Shown: positions 30,547 to 42,261 of the stretch, one piece after another
Layout of the letters: every line of letters begins with the position of its first letter
How positions within the stretch are numbered: the stretch's first letter is position 1
NCBI GenBank assembly: GCA_019188255.1
Contig: JAETXT010000008.1
Coordinates: forward strand, 3,348,001 to 3,412,000
Reading direction: 5' to 3'
From: Verticillium longisporum
Taxonomy: Eukaryota; Ascomycota; Sordariomycetes; Glomerellales; Plectosphaerellaceae
DNA length: 64,000 nt
Made by a program: the position numbers and the translations under genes
The notes under the pieces: generated by a model
Told to the model about the DNA's origin: nothing
The model's input: the letters and a program-made list of their open reading frames with translations, nothing else
Database searches by the model: none

Positions 30547-32813
30547 ATGGCTGACCCACGGAGTAATCAAGCCTTTGGCTCATCTCCCAAGCATTCGGTC
30601 CATCCCCGTTTCGTAGGCGTACAGCCACTTCAGGGTGTTCAAACTGCCCCAGCCGTCGCTCGCCCGCACGGCGTCGCCAGAATGCAAAAGGTGCAAGGAC
30701 CGCCGCACCAGATTGCTCTCCCTCCGCCGTATGACAAGATCCCCCGGCTTTCCAAACCAATGTCGCGATCTCCGATATTCGCGATGACAGTCAAAAAGAG
30801 GCTGAGTATCGCGAAAATTTCGCCGACTATGTGGTTTTCCGCTTCGAGAAACTCAATGATCCGGGAGACGTTGATGAGGGAGGTAACCGTAGAAAGCCCA
30901 ACTGGGAAAAGGCAACTAGGATCAAAGTTGAAATGTCAAAGGAGGCCGCTGCGGGCGAAATCTTCCGATTGAAGAATAAACACCGCCAGTTCTGGGAGAA
31001 AAAGCACGCCCTAGAGCCAGCCCAACGACTGCAACTCGACCAGACCCTGCAGCTGCTCCAGAAAGGTGAACAAGACCAGCGATTTTACTACGAGCTGGTC
31101 CAGATCAAGGAACTCGTCGACAAGCGCACCGCTGAGACCCGCCATCATTCAAAGCATTCAAGGGATTACAGAGATGGACGCAAGAGTGCCACCACAAGAT
31201 CCAAGGCCACGGATTCCCAGGACAGTCGAGGAAGAGGTCCGGGAGAACAACGCAAGCGGGAGCAGCTATCCATTACTGCCTTCTATAAGCGACTTCTTCG
31301 ACCCGAAGTGAATGCCATCGATATGATGATGATGCAGCAGAACCCGCCAACACAGCGTCCACATGCCCACGAGGCAACGATGTTCCTGCCGCAGGGTCTT
31401 TATGCCCAGCAGCAAGCCCAAGCTCAAGCGCAACGTGGCCCGCCTGGAACACGTATACATCCGCAGGCGTTGGCTCAACCTCAGCACCAGCGCGTAGAGA
31501 CACAGGCACAACGGCAGGCACCGCCGCTGGGGCCAGGGCAAGGTCAAGTGAGAGACCAGGGCCAACAACCAAATGCTCCGCCTAGGCCGCTCATGGCACA
31601 GCATGGTGGCGTGCAGCAGCAAAGTCAGCACAACGGGCCTTCTACTAAACTTTCACCTCAGACTCAGAGCCAAAATGGGCAGGCTCGGCAACCCCGGCAA
31701 CAGGGTATGGCGCAGAAAAAGCCCAATAACAGCGTCAACATGCGCGATTCCAGTGGCAACCGAGCGTCCGGAACGGATCATCGATGCCGTCGAGCTGAAA
31801 AACATTCAAGGTCTCCTTCAACATCATCTTCGTTCTCGAGTAGCTCCAGTGAGGGATCCCGGTATGCCCCCATAGCATCATCTCTCTCCGGCGAGTCGCG
31901 ACACACAGGTCGTGGGCGCCAAAGAAGTCGCAGCCGAGGGCGCCGAGGGCGTCGAAGCCGCACCCGAAGCCAAAGCCTAGAACGTAAGCGAAATTCTCAT
32001 CAACGTCGTGAAACTCCAGAGACTTATGGTATTGGGGCGTCTCGGAGCCATCATCGCCAAGAACGACAATACCTGTCAGACCCAATGGCGCAGGATGTAG
32101 CTTCAATCTCTCTTTCGACACAGCCGCCGAGCCCTGGGCCATCGCAAGCGGCAATACGATTGGCGACCAACGAAGCTTATCGTGCAGGCATGGCCAGGGG
32201 TTGGGCCTCTACGCAAATACTAGAAGGACATGCCGTGGACGGCGTTGGTTATGCGCATCGGGTGATCGGTGCATCTGGAAGACGACCAGCTTTCATTCGA
32301 TCAGGCGTACGCGTAGTCGAGCCTAGAGATATCACGCGACGTCGAACGATGGAAGAAGAGCTCGATCGATTAAATCATTTGCGGATCGAAAATGATATGA
32401 GGCTCGACGGCGGCCTTGAGTTTGCGAATGGGCCTCAGTTCAACGAGAGAGTGCAATACGATAGGAGGCAATACTTTGATGGGGAGGCGGCTTTCGTGAG
32501 AGATGTGGAACGTGATGAACTGAGGCGGCAGATGACGCTAGAACAGCAACTCTGGCCCCAGCAAGAGGTGGATTATGATATTGTGGCCCCGGTGGTGGAG
32601 GGGGGGAGGATGCGACAGGGCCGTGTGCCTCCGGAGTACATGGTGTACAGATCAAGATCCCCTAGCGACGCATATTTTGAGAATCCATTTTGGCCGATGA
32701 AGAGCGTCGGGGCGAATACCTCGAGGCCCATGGAGGCGCGGGGGGCATTCTCCTATGGCAACGCGGCCTATGACGGTCGCACTTCTATAGTCGGTTGCCG
32801 GAGCAGTCATTAA
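30547..32813 (+). CDS. unrecognised low-complexity protein, frame change near 5' end
   Basis: I do not recognise a family. Two open frames join: ATG at 30547 to about 30740, then a long frame to 32813. Two models connect them: one missing C in the C-run 30741-30745 (giving 755 codons), or a 62-base intron 30729-30790 with a GTATGA donor and GACAG acceptor. The protein starts with a Pro/Gln-rich stretch, has a charged segment (EYRENFADYVVFRFEKLND, then a helical stretch to about residue 175) that looks like the only folded part, then long Gln/Pro-rich and Arg/Ser-rich regions (RSRSRGRRGRRSRTRSQS) and an acidic-aromatic C-terminus. There is no signal peptide and no membrane segment. The RS-rich tract suggests a nuclear, RNA-related role, but that is inference only. 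Confidence 0.6.
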
Positions 32814-33620
32814 TACAGGAAGTTACGATGCCCATGGCAGTCAAGCGGCACAACATGATGGCGTTTGGACTGGGATGATCTTCTGTACAATTGGCCGGGG
32901 CCTCAACGCCCATTGCACGCCCACATGCGACGTAAGCGTCAGGGCTGACCTTCTGAGCAAGAGCTTGACATGACGGGCGCTGGCGGAGCGCAATCCTTGT
33001 GGCGCCCCTTCTTGCGGGACTGTGCACCCCGTGGACTGGTTGACTGGCAAGGCTGGGAAGAGCTGGCCATCTCGTAAGGTAAGGAAGGCAATCTACGAAC
33101 AAGCAAAACCTGCTGAACGCCACTTTCGTCGCATCCAAAGACGGAACAGTATGTCCTAGACCCTCTTCGCATCACCAACTTGACGCTTCTGCCGTGAACA
33201 CGGACACCTGGCGCATCGATGAACCACCAACGATCCGTTTGCCGATCCCCCACTGCACGCCCATAGCTCGGAGGGCCAATAGAAAACACGCTACAAAGGT
33301 GACCGCCGATGGCGCCATCACTACTGGTGTCGACGTTCCACCAGAGACCACACCTTCATGGAACCTCGCAACATGTGTAGGAAGCGTCCGCACCTTGTTG
33401 TGTACATTGAGGGGGGTGGGTTCGTAGTATTTATGGCCGTCGGCGGCCCGCCGGCAACATAGGTCGCCATGTGCCGCTTGAAGAATATTCAAAGACGAAG
33501 AGAGGTACACACTGCTCTCTCTCTCTCAACCTTGCCGCCCGTCCATGCGCCACTGCGAACCTTGCGTTTGCCGGTCTTCACGAAACTTACGCCGCATTCA
33601 ATTGCGAGGGTTGCTAAATC
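32814..33620. other. intergenic, upstream of MFS gene
   Basis: No gene visible. TATTTAT at 33428-33434 is a possible TATA element for the MFS gene, 187 bases before its ATG; a CT-rich stretch (33510-33530) follows. Confidence 0.4.
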
Positions 33621-35309
33621 ATGAGCGCATACACCACCCCTGAGTCGAAGGGTACTTCGCCCACGCAAGAAGATCGCTTCGGACATCATGGTGAGAGCCT
33701 AGCTGACACAGCAGCCGACGACTCGGCCATTTATCCCAAGGGCACCTTAGATCCAGTATACGAAGCCAAGGGGCGCGTTCTCAACCGAGCTGTATGTTAC
33801 TCCACGCATTTTGCCCGTGTTTTGATTCACGAAGGAAGTGTCTGACAGTAATCAGATTCTAGACATTGGGATGGGATGGTATCAATGGCAGCTTTTTATT
33901 GTCGTTGGTTTCGGTTGGGCTGCCGACAACCTCTGGCCCCTTGTGACATCACTTATCTTCACACCCATCACCAACGAGTTCGGACCCTCCCGGCCACCTC
34001 TCCTTACCCTCGCCCAGAACTTTGCCCTGTTTGCGGGTGCCATGTTCTGGGGGTTTGGGTGCGATATCTTTGGCCGGCGTCATGCCTTCAACTGCACCCT
34101 GGGCCTGACAGCCTTCTGGGGCCTTGTTGCCGGCGGTGCCAATAATTTTGCCGCCATCGGCAGTTTCGCAGCGCTTTGGTCGTTCGGTGTTGGCGGAAAC
34201 TTACCTGTCGACTCAGCCATCTTTCTTGAATTTCTGCCTGGCACCCACCAGTATCTCTTGACCATTCTCTCTATCGATTGGGCTATTGCTCAAGTTGTTG
34301 CGAATCTCGTCGCCTGGCCGTTGTTGGGAAATCTGACATGCCAACAAGATACTGTTTGTCGTAAGAGAGACAACATGGGGTGGCGATGGTTTACCATCAC
34401 CATGGGCGGGATCACAGCTGTCATGTTCCTGGTTCGTTTTGCCGCCTTCAAGATTTTTGAGTCGCCAAAGTACCTCATGGGCAAAGGACGTGATGAGGAT
34501 GCCGTCCGTATCGTTCACGAAGTCGCGCGGCGCAACAACAAGACAACGTCTCTAACACTGGCCGATCTGAAGGCTTGTGAACCCGAGGGTTATGTTGCTC
34601 AGACCAATGTCTCTGCTGCGGCCAAGAGATATGCTGCAAAGCTCAACTTTAGCCACATTCGTGTTCTCTTCTCGACACGCAAGCTAGGGCTCAGTACTGG
34701 CCTCATCATGGCCGTCTGGGCGCTCATTGGCCTTGGCTACCCGCTGTACAACGCCTTCCTGCCCTTCATCCAGGCCACGCGGGGCGCCGATTTTGGTGAC
34801 GGCAGTACCTACATCACCTACCGCAACAGCTTGATCATATCATCTCTCGGCGTTCCTGGCGCATTGCTCGGAGGCTGGCTTGTGGAGCGAAAGGTCATTG
34901 GTCGCAAGGGCACTCTGTCCTTGTTCACCGTGTTGACAGGCGTCTTTTTGTACTGCTCGACGACGGCGGTAACGAGCAATGCACTCCTGGGCTGGAATTG
35001 CGCATTCAACTTCTGCAGTAACGTCATGTATGCTGTGCTCTACGGATTCACACCAGAGCTTTTCCCTACACCCCAACGCGGCACGGGCAATGCTTTGACG
35101 GCAACTTGCAATCGCATTTTCGGCATCATGGCTGTAAGTGGGTGTTGTCGTACGCGTGGGTCATCACTGACACGGAATAGCCTATCATCGCCATGTTCGC
35201 CAACCTTGAGACGTCGGCTCCCGTGTACACAAGTGGTGCTCTGTTCATCGCTGCCGGTCTTCTTGTACTGCTGATGCCGTTTGAGTCACGGGGAAGGGCG
35301 GCATTATAG
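33621..35309 (+). CDS. MFS transporter, sugar-type
   Basis: Three exons: 33621-33791, 33856-35133 and 35181-35309, with introns of 64 and 47 bases; 525 residues. A member of the major facilitator superfamily, resembling the SP/SVOP-like branch that carries sugars, acids or similar small nutrients across the plasma membrane. A cytosolic N-terminus (about 60 residues) leads into IGMGWYQWQLFIVVGFGWAAD and about 12 hydrophobic segments, with the loop-2 motif GCDIFGRRHAF, the SDPVD-like region NLPVDSAIFLEFLP after TM4 and FESPKYLM before the central loop. The last exon supplies the final membrane segment and the end GRAAL. Without introns the frame would break at both splice sites, and the joins restore family-like sequence. 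The substrate is unknown. Confidence 0.88.
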
Positions 35310-36325
35310 AGAATGCCTTTGTTCTCGGAGGCTTCCGCAAAATGCCGTCATTCCGTGATAGCTTTCCTTATTGCCTTGGCCTTGATTACACACTTTGCTT
35401 CTTGTCTCTTGGCCCCGACTTGGGAAGGGCCCACGCAGACTGGTTGAGAAGGCAGGGGAAAGTGCCCACGCAGCAAGCAGGGTGACGTTTGCCCTTCATT
35501 TTCACGAACAGTCGCTTCGCCCTACCCCTGCAAAGATATGATCGCGAGATTATCTCGATGACGGTTTTCCCGCTCAGAAGTGACCTGCCTAGCTGGGATC
35601 AAGAACCGTGGAGACGGGGAGAGCGCGATGGAGATGATGCGTCTGGACAAGATAAGGCCCTCGGATGGCCCTTAACATTAGGCACGTTGGATGTCGGCGG
35701 TACCATCGGAGCCCGTGCTTTCTTGGCAACCGGCTAGTGGCTTTCTTCAACAAAACCAGTTTCCCGACTGCTGTGCATTCGTGGGAGACAAGAAACAAGA
35801 AGAGCGATCTCGGGATACCGAATACCTAGAACCACTCTGGACGGCTCGCTGCTGGCACTCATGAGTGCCGACCTAGGTACCAAAGTAGGTAGGTACCGTA
35901 GGTAGGTAAAGACCCCAAGGCACGCTGAGGTCACAGCGCCCCACACTATCCCCCGCTTTCCCCTCAGCTGCTGCTGCTGAGCTGCCTCATTCAGTTTCGT
36001 TGCCAATGCTGTGCTACGCCTTCAATCGTAAAGTGACTGATGATCCCACCCTCCCAGTGTCCAACTCTCGCATAGATCGCTGCCCTTGACGATCAAGCTG
36101 CCCACTTCGTGTATTAGAAAGATGTCGTTGCATAATGGATCTTTCTTTTCGGCCCTAAAGAGGCCAAGGCGGCTCCCGAGGTCGTCGCCGACAATACATT
36201 ATCGATCAGTCATATAAGCCATGGTGCCCGGTTCTGGTGATTCGCCCAGTCGACGGCGAGCCTCAGTGATAGACAGGTAAGGCTCAAGTGGATTTGAGCC
36301 GTCTGTTCAGAAGCCGAATCTCGTC
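35310..36325. other. intergenic, MFS to carboxypeptidase
   Basis: No supported gene; frames at 35489-35737 (plus) and 35734-36006 (minus) have no known domain. A GGTA/TAGG cluster is at 35871-35909. TATAAG at 36213-36218 lies 113 bases before the carboxypeptidase ATG and could be its TATA box. A short ATG-started frame at 36221-36280 might act as an upstream ORF if the transcript begins early enough. Confidence 0.4.
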
Positions 36326-37992
36326 ATGCGGACTTCCACCCTTGCTGGCCTGTTCGGGCTCCTCTCCTTCGCCGATGCTGCCAAGTATGGTTACAATCAT
36401 GTTGCTGTTCGCCAGGACTCCGATATCGTTGCCGCAAACTTCAAAGATGTCGACATTTCTCTCCACTCGCCCGCGTTCCTCAACCCCGGGAGTCGTCTCG
36501 AAGGGTTCTCACGGGGTACTGAGGGCCCAACTTCCCACGAGGCCATGGGTAAGAAGCCCTTGTCAGATCACGATATCAGTGAAGACGAACTGACAGTACC
36601 TCAGAGGTCTTCTTGGAAGAGATCGCAAGCCGTAACAGCTACATGACGTACAACACAGCCAACTTCACCTCCGAAGAGCTGCGCTCGTTCCCCTACGTTC
36701 ACCTCGCCAGCGCAGGCAACTCTACCTGCCGCCGTCGCAGTGCTGCTGAGAAGGTTCGCATTTGGGTTCAGGGCGCAGCCCATGGGAATGAAGCAGCTGG
36801 AGATGAGGCTCTCCTTGCTCTCCTTGGCAAATTCGATAATGACCCCGAATGGGCCGCAGACATACTCGAGAAGGTCGATATCGTCATCCTCCCACGATAC
36901 AACCCTGACGGAGTCTATTATTTCCAACGCGCCCTCGCAACAAATTTTGATCCTAACCGTGACCATATCAAACAAAACCGTCAGCAGACGCGCAATATAA
37001 AAGCCTTGCTGGCCGAATACAACCCACACGTCATCATCGATATGCACGAGTATGGAGCTACCACTCAGTACGGCCGGTATTATCACGGATCTGACGGCCT
37101 TTTCTCCGCCGCTAAAAATCTCAACATCAACGAGAGCATTCGCTCTTTATCCGAGGAAGTCTTCGCCAAGAACATCGGCAATGATATGGAGGACGCTGGT
37201 CTACGGTGGGAGCCCTATGTCACTGGGCCTTCAAGCCTTGATCTCGACTTTGCGATCAGCTTCACCGAGGCTGGTACTGATGCCAAGATTGGACGCAACG
37301 CTATGGGCCTTACCCAGTCTGTGACGTTCCTCATCGAGATGCGCGGCATATTCCTCGCCGACCAGGAATTCCAACGTCGTACAGCTGCCGGCCTCACCAT
37401 GGCAGGCAGCATCATTCAGACGGCAGCTGACAATGCCGACAAAGTCTATGAGACGGTCGAGGGTGGTCGTGCGGCCTTCATCTCTGGCTCGGACGATATC
37501 ATTCTCACCGACAGCACCACTACCGAGAATCGTGAATTCACCATGGTCGACCACACCACTGGCGAGATCGTTCAGGTGCCCATCAAATTCATCTCCAACA
37601 CTCCGGCGCGTGCCAATCTCACTCGCTCTCGTCCCGAAGCCTACCTCATACCGGTTGCATGGGCGGACCTTGCTGCTCGCCTCGTTGATGCAGGCCTAGA
37701 AGTGGAGACACTTTCCGAGCCGTGGAGCGGAACCGTCGAGGCGTTGCGGATCGAATCTTCGCAATTCGAATCCAGTTACTATGAGGGTGCCGTCCGTGCC
37801 ACCGTCACGACTAGCACAAGTGAGAGAGAGTTGACGCTGCCAGCCGGCAGCTTCCGTGTCAGCACTCGGCAGAAGAACGCTGCTCTTGCTTTTGTTGCGT
37901 TGGAGCCAGAGAACATCGACTCCTACGTCAGCTTCAATGTTGTGCCGGTTGAAAGGGGGGATGAGTACCCCATATTCAGGGTTGTGTCATGA
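36326..37992 (+). CDS. secreted M14 zinc carboxypeptidase
   Basis: Two exons, 36326-36548 and 36605-37992, joined over a 56-base intron (GTAAGA..CTCAG); 536 residues with a signal peptide (about 1-19). M14 metallocarboxypeptidases remove C-terminal residues from peptides. Zinc ligands are His134 and Glu137 in HGNEAAGDE and His222 in IDMHEYGA; substrate-binding residues lie in RYNPDGV (172-178), and the catalytic Glu319 is in FLIEMRG. A beta-rich C-terminal extension of about 170 residues follows the catalytic domain. Exon 1 supplies the secretion signal and propeptide-like part, and the splice joins EAM to EVFLEEIASRNSYM. Specificity (basic or hydrophobic C-termini) cannot be read with confidence. 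Confidence 0.88.
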
Positions 37993-39072
37993 GTGGTGGC
38001 TTGTATAGAGTACATATCTTACATCTAGACATGAAAATTTGATGGCAATAGTAGTCACACACCATCGTATATTCTGTTGTCAGCCCCTGTGAACCCGGTC
38101 ACAGGGACCGCTGCCTCTCGTAGAGCACTTACGAACACACCGTGCCCGCCTCTGAAGAGAAGCCAGAGCTGCGAGGCGAACTGAAATGGGACTCTATTGC
38201 TGGTACTCTCCTTGCGCCATCTGATCGGGGCTGTGGCCGTGGTCACGGTCGGCCTGATGGGCGTTGTAGTCAACTAAAGCGTGAAAGCAACGAATTCTAT
38301 GGGTCAAAGTCTCTAATACCACCAAATTCGATCTAGGAGAGTAACGTATATGTTTGAGTGTGAAAGGCCTCGTTCAAAGGCGTGTGACGCTTGATCTTGT
38401 GGTTATGATCCGGGTCGACGCTCTCTGTAGGTAAGGTACCTAATGTAAGATACCCGGCTTAAGTAAGGTACCTAGGCCTCGGAACGTGTGGCGGGCAGTT
38501 GGGGCGGGCTGCTTAGTAAACCAAGGTGCACATATGTCTCCTTGATCTGCCGTAGGTACCTACCGACTGAGCGAGTTCCTTTCGCCGCGTGTCCAGCCGG
38601 GCCACCAGAATACCAAGCGCGTGACAAAATAAAACGGCCCAGCTAAAAGTCTCTCAACAAAGGATACAGGATATCTAAGCCCTAAGACACCAAATTCTAA
38701 GGCCTACGATATGCCTGTATTGCTGGTTAGTAGGTCGGGGAGGGGCTTTTGCGTGGGACGTTGTGTTTGTCATACCTGAGGTACCTAGGTACTACTGTAC
38801 AGTGTCTGCTTGAGTACAACATTGACCTTTATCCACTCGACGCGAGAACCCACACACAAAGACGCGACGACACGCGACTTCACTCCTCTTGGACGTCTCG
38901 AGCCAGACCGACGGCCCCAGGTCCAGCGTGGTACCTGAGTTTGTAGCACATGATTCTACCACTACTGCCGCCAGAATTTATCCTCCTCCTTTGAGCCTTC
39001 CCCTCTCCGACAGTATTTCTTACCTAGATACTGAAAACCCACTTGAATCGATCCCCTGGAACTGAACTGTGT
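37993..39072. other. intergenic, carboxypeptidase to PIF1
   Basis: No gene visible. Three GGTA/TACC clusters (38427-38476, 38552-38565, 38774-38792). The right part is the PIF1 promoter and 5' UTR. Confidence 0.4.
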
Positions 39073-41759
39073 ATGACGGCTGGCACATCCAGCCTGCTGC
39101 GCGGTCGGTTCTTGCTGGCGCTGCTTGAAAGCCAACATCGCCTGAATTTTCACCTCTCAACTCATGCTCACACCTGGCGTCGCCTTCAATCAAGCTGCGC
39201 CTCAGATACAATGTTGGGAAGAGCTCACAATGCTTTCGAGGCCAAGCCGCCACAGCCTCGGATCCCCCCTTTAGCGAAACAACTTTTCCCATCGAGCAGC
39301 CCGGTTCAACATGCCAATATCCAAGACTCTTTCAAGAGGACGAGTCAGCCAAGTCACAAATCCGACACACCAGTGTCTTCAATTCCACATCAAAAAGGTG
39401 CTTCAGTGACTAGCTTGACTGCATCTCGTCCCAAAGCGCCTTCGAAAGTTCCGATGGCCTCCCTATACAACCAACCCGATTCTTTTCAAGACAGCCCAGA
39501 TGATCTTGTCGAGATTGGCAGCCGAGCCAAAACAGCTGTTGCGACAGAGGTTCTCTTCTTTGAAGATGATTTTAGCGACGACACAGACCTCGACCTCGAT
39601 TACCAAGAGCCTACAAAGCTACCCCTACCCCCACCGACGATCAGCCAGAAGCCTTCGAACGAAATCCATGAGACTACCATACCTTTCTCTTCACGCTCAG
39701 AGAATATTGTTCCATGGTCTTCCTCACCGCCCTCTCATATGCTGCCGTCCCATTCACTTTCGACCCGAATTGCGCTTAGTACAAGAACTAGCAAACGCTC
39801 GTCACTCGGAGAGGCGGAGTTGCCGCCTCCGAAGAAGCGGAGTTTGCCCAGGGACTGGACAGCGCAACCTCGCGATGATAGCAAGCTTGGGCTGCATGGC
39901 GAATCCACCCCAGCGCGAAAGATAAAAGATCCCATGCCCTGGAATACGACTGCCAGTGCCGTAAAGGCTCAAAAGAAGCATCACAAGGACACTCTCAAGA
40001 GGTCTGGGACAAATGAAGAATATACCATGGAGGAAGTGCGTGCTGTGACGGCAATGGATTCCGAGCGTGTCAAGGGTATTAGTCTCAGCAAAGAACAGGA
40101 ACGCGTGCAGGACCTTGTTGTAAACAAAGGTCAGAGCGTCTTCTTCACCGGGCCAGCTGGTACCGGAAAGTCGGTTTTGATGCGATCAATTGTTGCGGAG
40201 CTCAGAAAGAAGTTCGCCAAGGACCCGGAACGATTGGCGGTCACCGCTTCAACTGGCCTCGCAGCTTGCAACATTGGCGGCCAGACACTCCACAGCTTTT
40301 CTGGCATAGGGCTTGGCAAGGAGGAAGTTCCTGTCCTTGTCAAAAAGATCAGGAGAAATCCCAAGGCGAAGAATCGCTGGCTGAGGACAAAGGTGTTGAT
40401 CTTAGACGAGGTCTCAATGGTAGATGGAGATCTTTTCGACAAGCTGTCAGCCATTGGCAGGCAGCTTCGCAACAATGGTCGACCCTGGGGTGGCATTCAA
40501 CTAGTCATCACGGGCGACTTTTTCCAGCTACCGCCTGTGCCGGATACGGGTGGTGGGAAGAGGGAATCCAAGTTCGCCTTCGATGCCGCCACCTGGAACA
40601 CCTCGATCGATCATACAATCGGCCTCACACAGGTCTTCCGCCAAAAAGACCCAGGTAGGCTATGTGCTACACCCCGAAAAATAACCTAAGCTAACGCGGA
40701 TGGGCAAAAGTGTTTGCAGGCATGCTTAACGAAATGCGCCTAGGCGTCATCACGGACGAAACAGTACGAGCCTTCAAGGCCCTCTCGAGACCTATTATGT
40801 CAAACGATGACCTCGACTTGGAAACAACAGAGCTCTTCCCGACAAGACAGGAAGTTGAAGGATCCAATCAGACTCGACTACGAAATCTCCCTGGTAAGGC
40901 TAAGCGGTACGACGCGCACGAAACTGGCGACCCACAGCTTCGGGAGAAACTTCTGGCGAATGTCATGGCACCAAAAAGCATTGAGCTGAAGGTGGGAGCT
41001 CAGGTGATGCTGGTCAAGAATATGGATGAGACGCTTGTCAACGGTTCACTTGGAAGGGTCCGAGGTTTCATGACCGAGTCCATGTTCGAACTAAAGAACG
41101 ACACTGCCTTCGGAACAGACGACGAGGGTGCGCCTGATGCAAAGGTGCAGAACAGGATCAAGGCCTTCACCCGCGAACTCGAGGAAAGCAGGACGGGCGC
41201 CACGGAATATCCTGTTGTAGAGTTCTCCGCTTCGGACGGTACGCACAGAACCATACTCTGCATTGGTGAAGAGTACAAAGTTGAGAACGCCGCTGGTGAA
41301 GTCCAAGCCTGCCGTCGACAGATCCCGCTTATATTGGCCTGGGCGCTTTCAATACACAAGGCACAAGGGCAGACACTAGAAAGAGTTAAGGTCGACCTTG
41401 GCAAGGTATTCGAGAAGGGCCAGGCATATGTAGCTCTCAGTCGAGCCACCACGCAACAGGGTCTTCAGGTGCTGCGGTTCGAGAAGCACAAGGTAATGGC
41501 TCATCCTCGGGTCGTCAACTTTTACAACAACTTGTACAGCATCGATGAGGCGATGGCAAAGAAGCCTGCTGTTACCGTGGCCAGTATTTTCTCTGCTCCT
41601 AAAGCCAAGGAGCTTGGAAGCCGATCGACTTTTCAGACCAATATCAGGCCCACTGTCCAGAAGCCCATACCAAGGGCGGTGGGAAGTGCAAGGGCACCCA
41701 TCACTCTCGGTGATGATGATGATGACGAGGATGCCATGGCTGAGGTTTATGGGCATTGA
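39073..41759 (+). CDS. PIF1: PIF1-family DNA helicase
   Basis: Two exons, 39073-40654 and 40711-41759, with a 56-base intron; 876 residues from the first ATG or 830 from the ATG at 39211. A 5'-to-3' superfamily 1B helicase acting at telomeres, G-quadruplexes, replication forks and in mitochondria. Walker A GPAGTGKS is at residues 360-367, Walker B LILDEVSM around Asp445-Glu446, GDFFQLPPV is motif III, and the late motifs ITKAQGQ-like [10 protein letters not shown] and YVALSRATT are in exon 2. The long N-terminus is disordered and Ser/Pro-rich. Residues 1-46 lack acidic residues except one Glu and are rich in Arg, Leu and Ser, like a mitochondrial presequence; the second ATG begins [14 protein letters not shown]. 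In budding yeast PIF1, two starts give mitochondrial and nuclear forms. A similar use here is inference. Confidence 0.93.
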
Positions 41760-42261
41760 CACGCTTTTCTTTTCTTTTGTCGCTTGGTATGCATAATAGT
41801 TGGCGTTACTTTGTGTTCCTGCTGGCTGTTGCATCGGGTATGTGACTAGCTAGATGGGCACAGTACAAAACTCTCACTACTTTGTAGTCGCCAGCATTCT
41901 GGTTTGATGATGGTACACATCGGAAACGGAGGGAAGGATTGGCTTGCTATGTACTCGTTCTCCCAAGTTCAGGTATAACGGATGCGCCTGATGATGACCA
42001 ATGTTGTTTATCATCAAACATCTGCAATTCACAGTGGCTGGATATTATTGAACGATGTAAACCAATGTCTCAGTGCATTGAGCGCCCTTGATGTAAATGC
42101 TATGAATGTACCATAAAAGATGATCGCTTTGGCTAGTACGCCCTGGCCAGTAATTGCATTTCTTGCTATCCCTCTTCCGTTCCCCAAGCGCTGATCATCG
42201 TCAAAGCACCATGCGATACAGCATGAAGCTTAAGCCGTGTAGGTCTGGGGCCTACGATGGT
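41760..42261. other. intergenic between convergent PIF1 and EDC3
   Basis: Shared 3' region of two convergent genes; an ATAAAA word near 42113 may serve polyadenylation. No gene visible. Confidence 0.4.
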
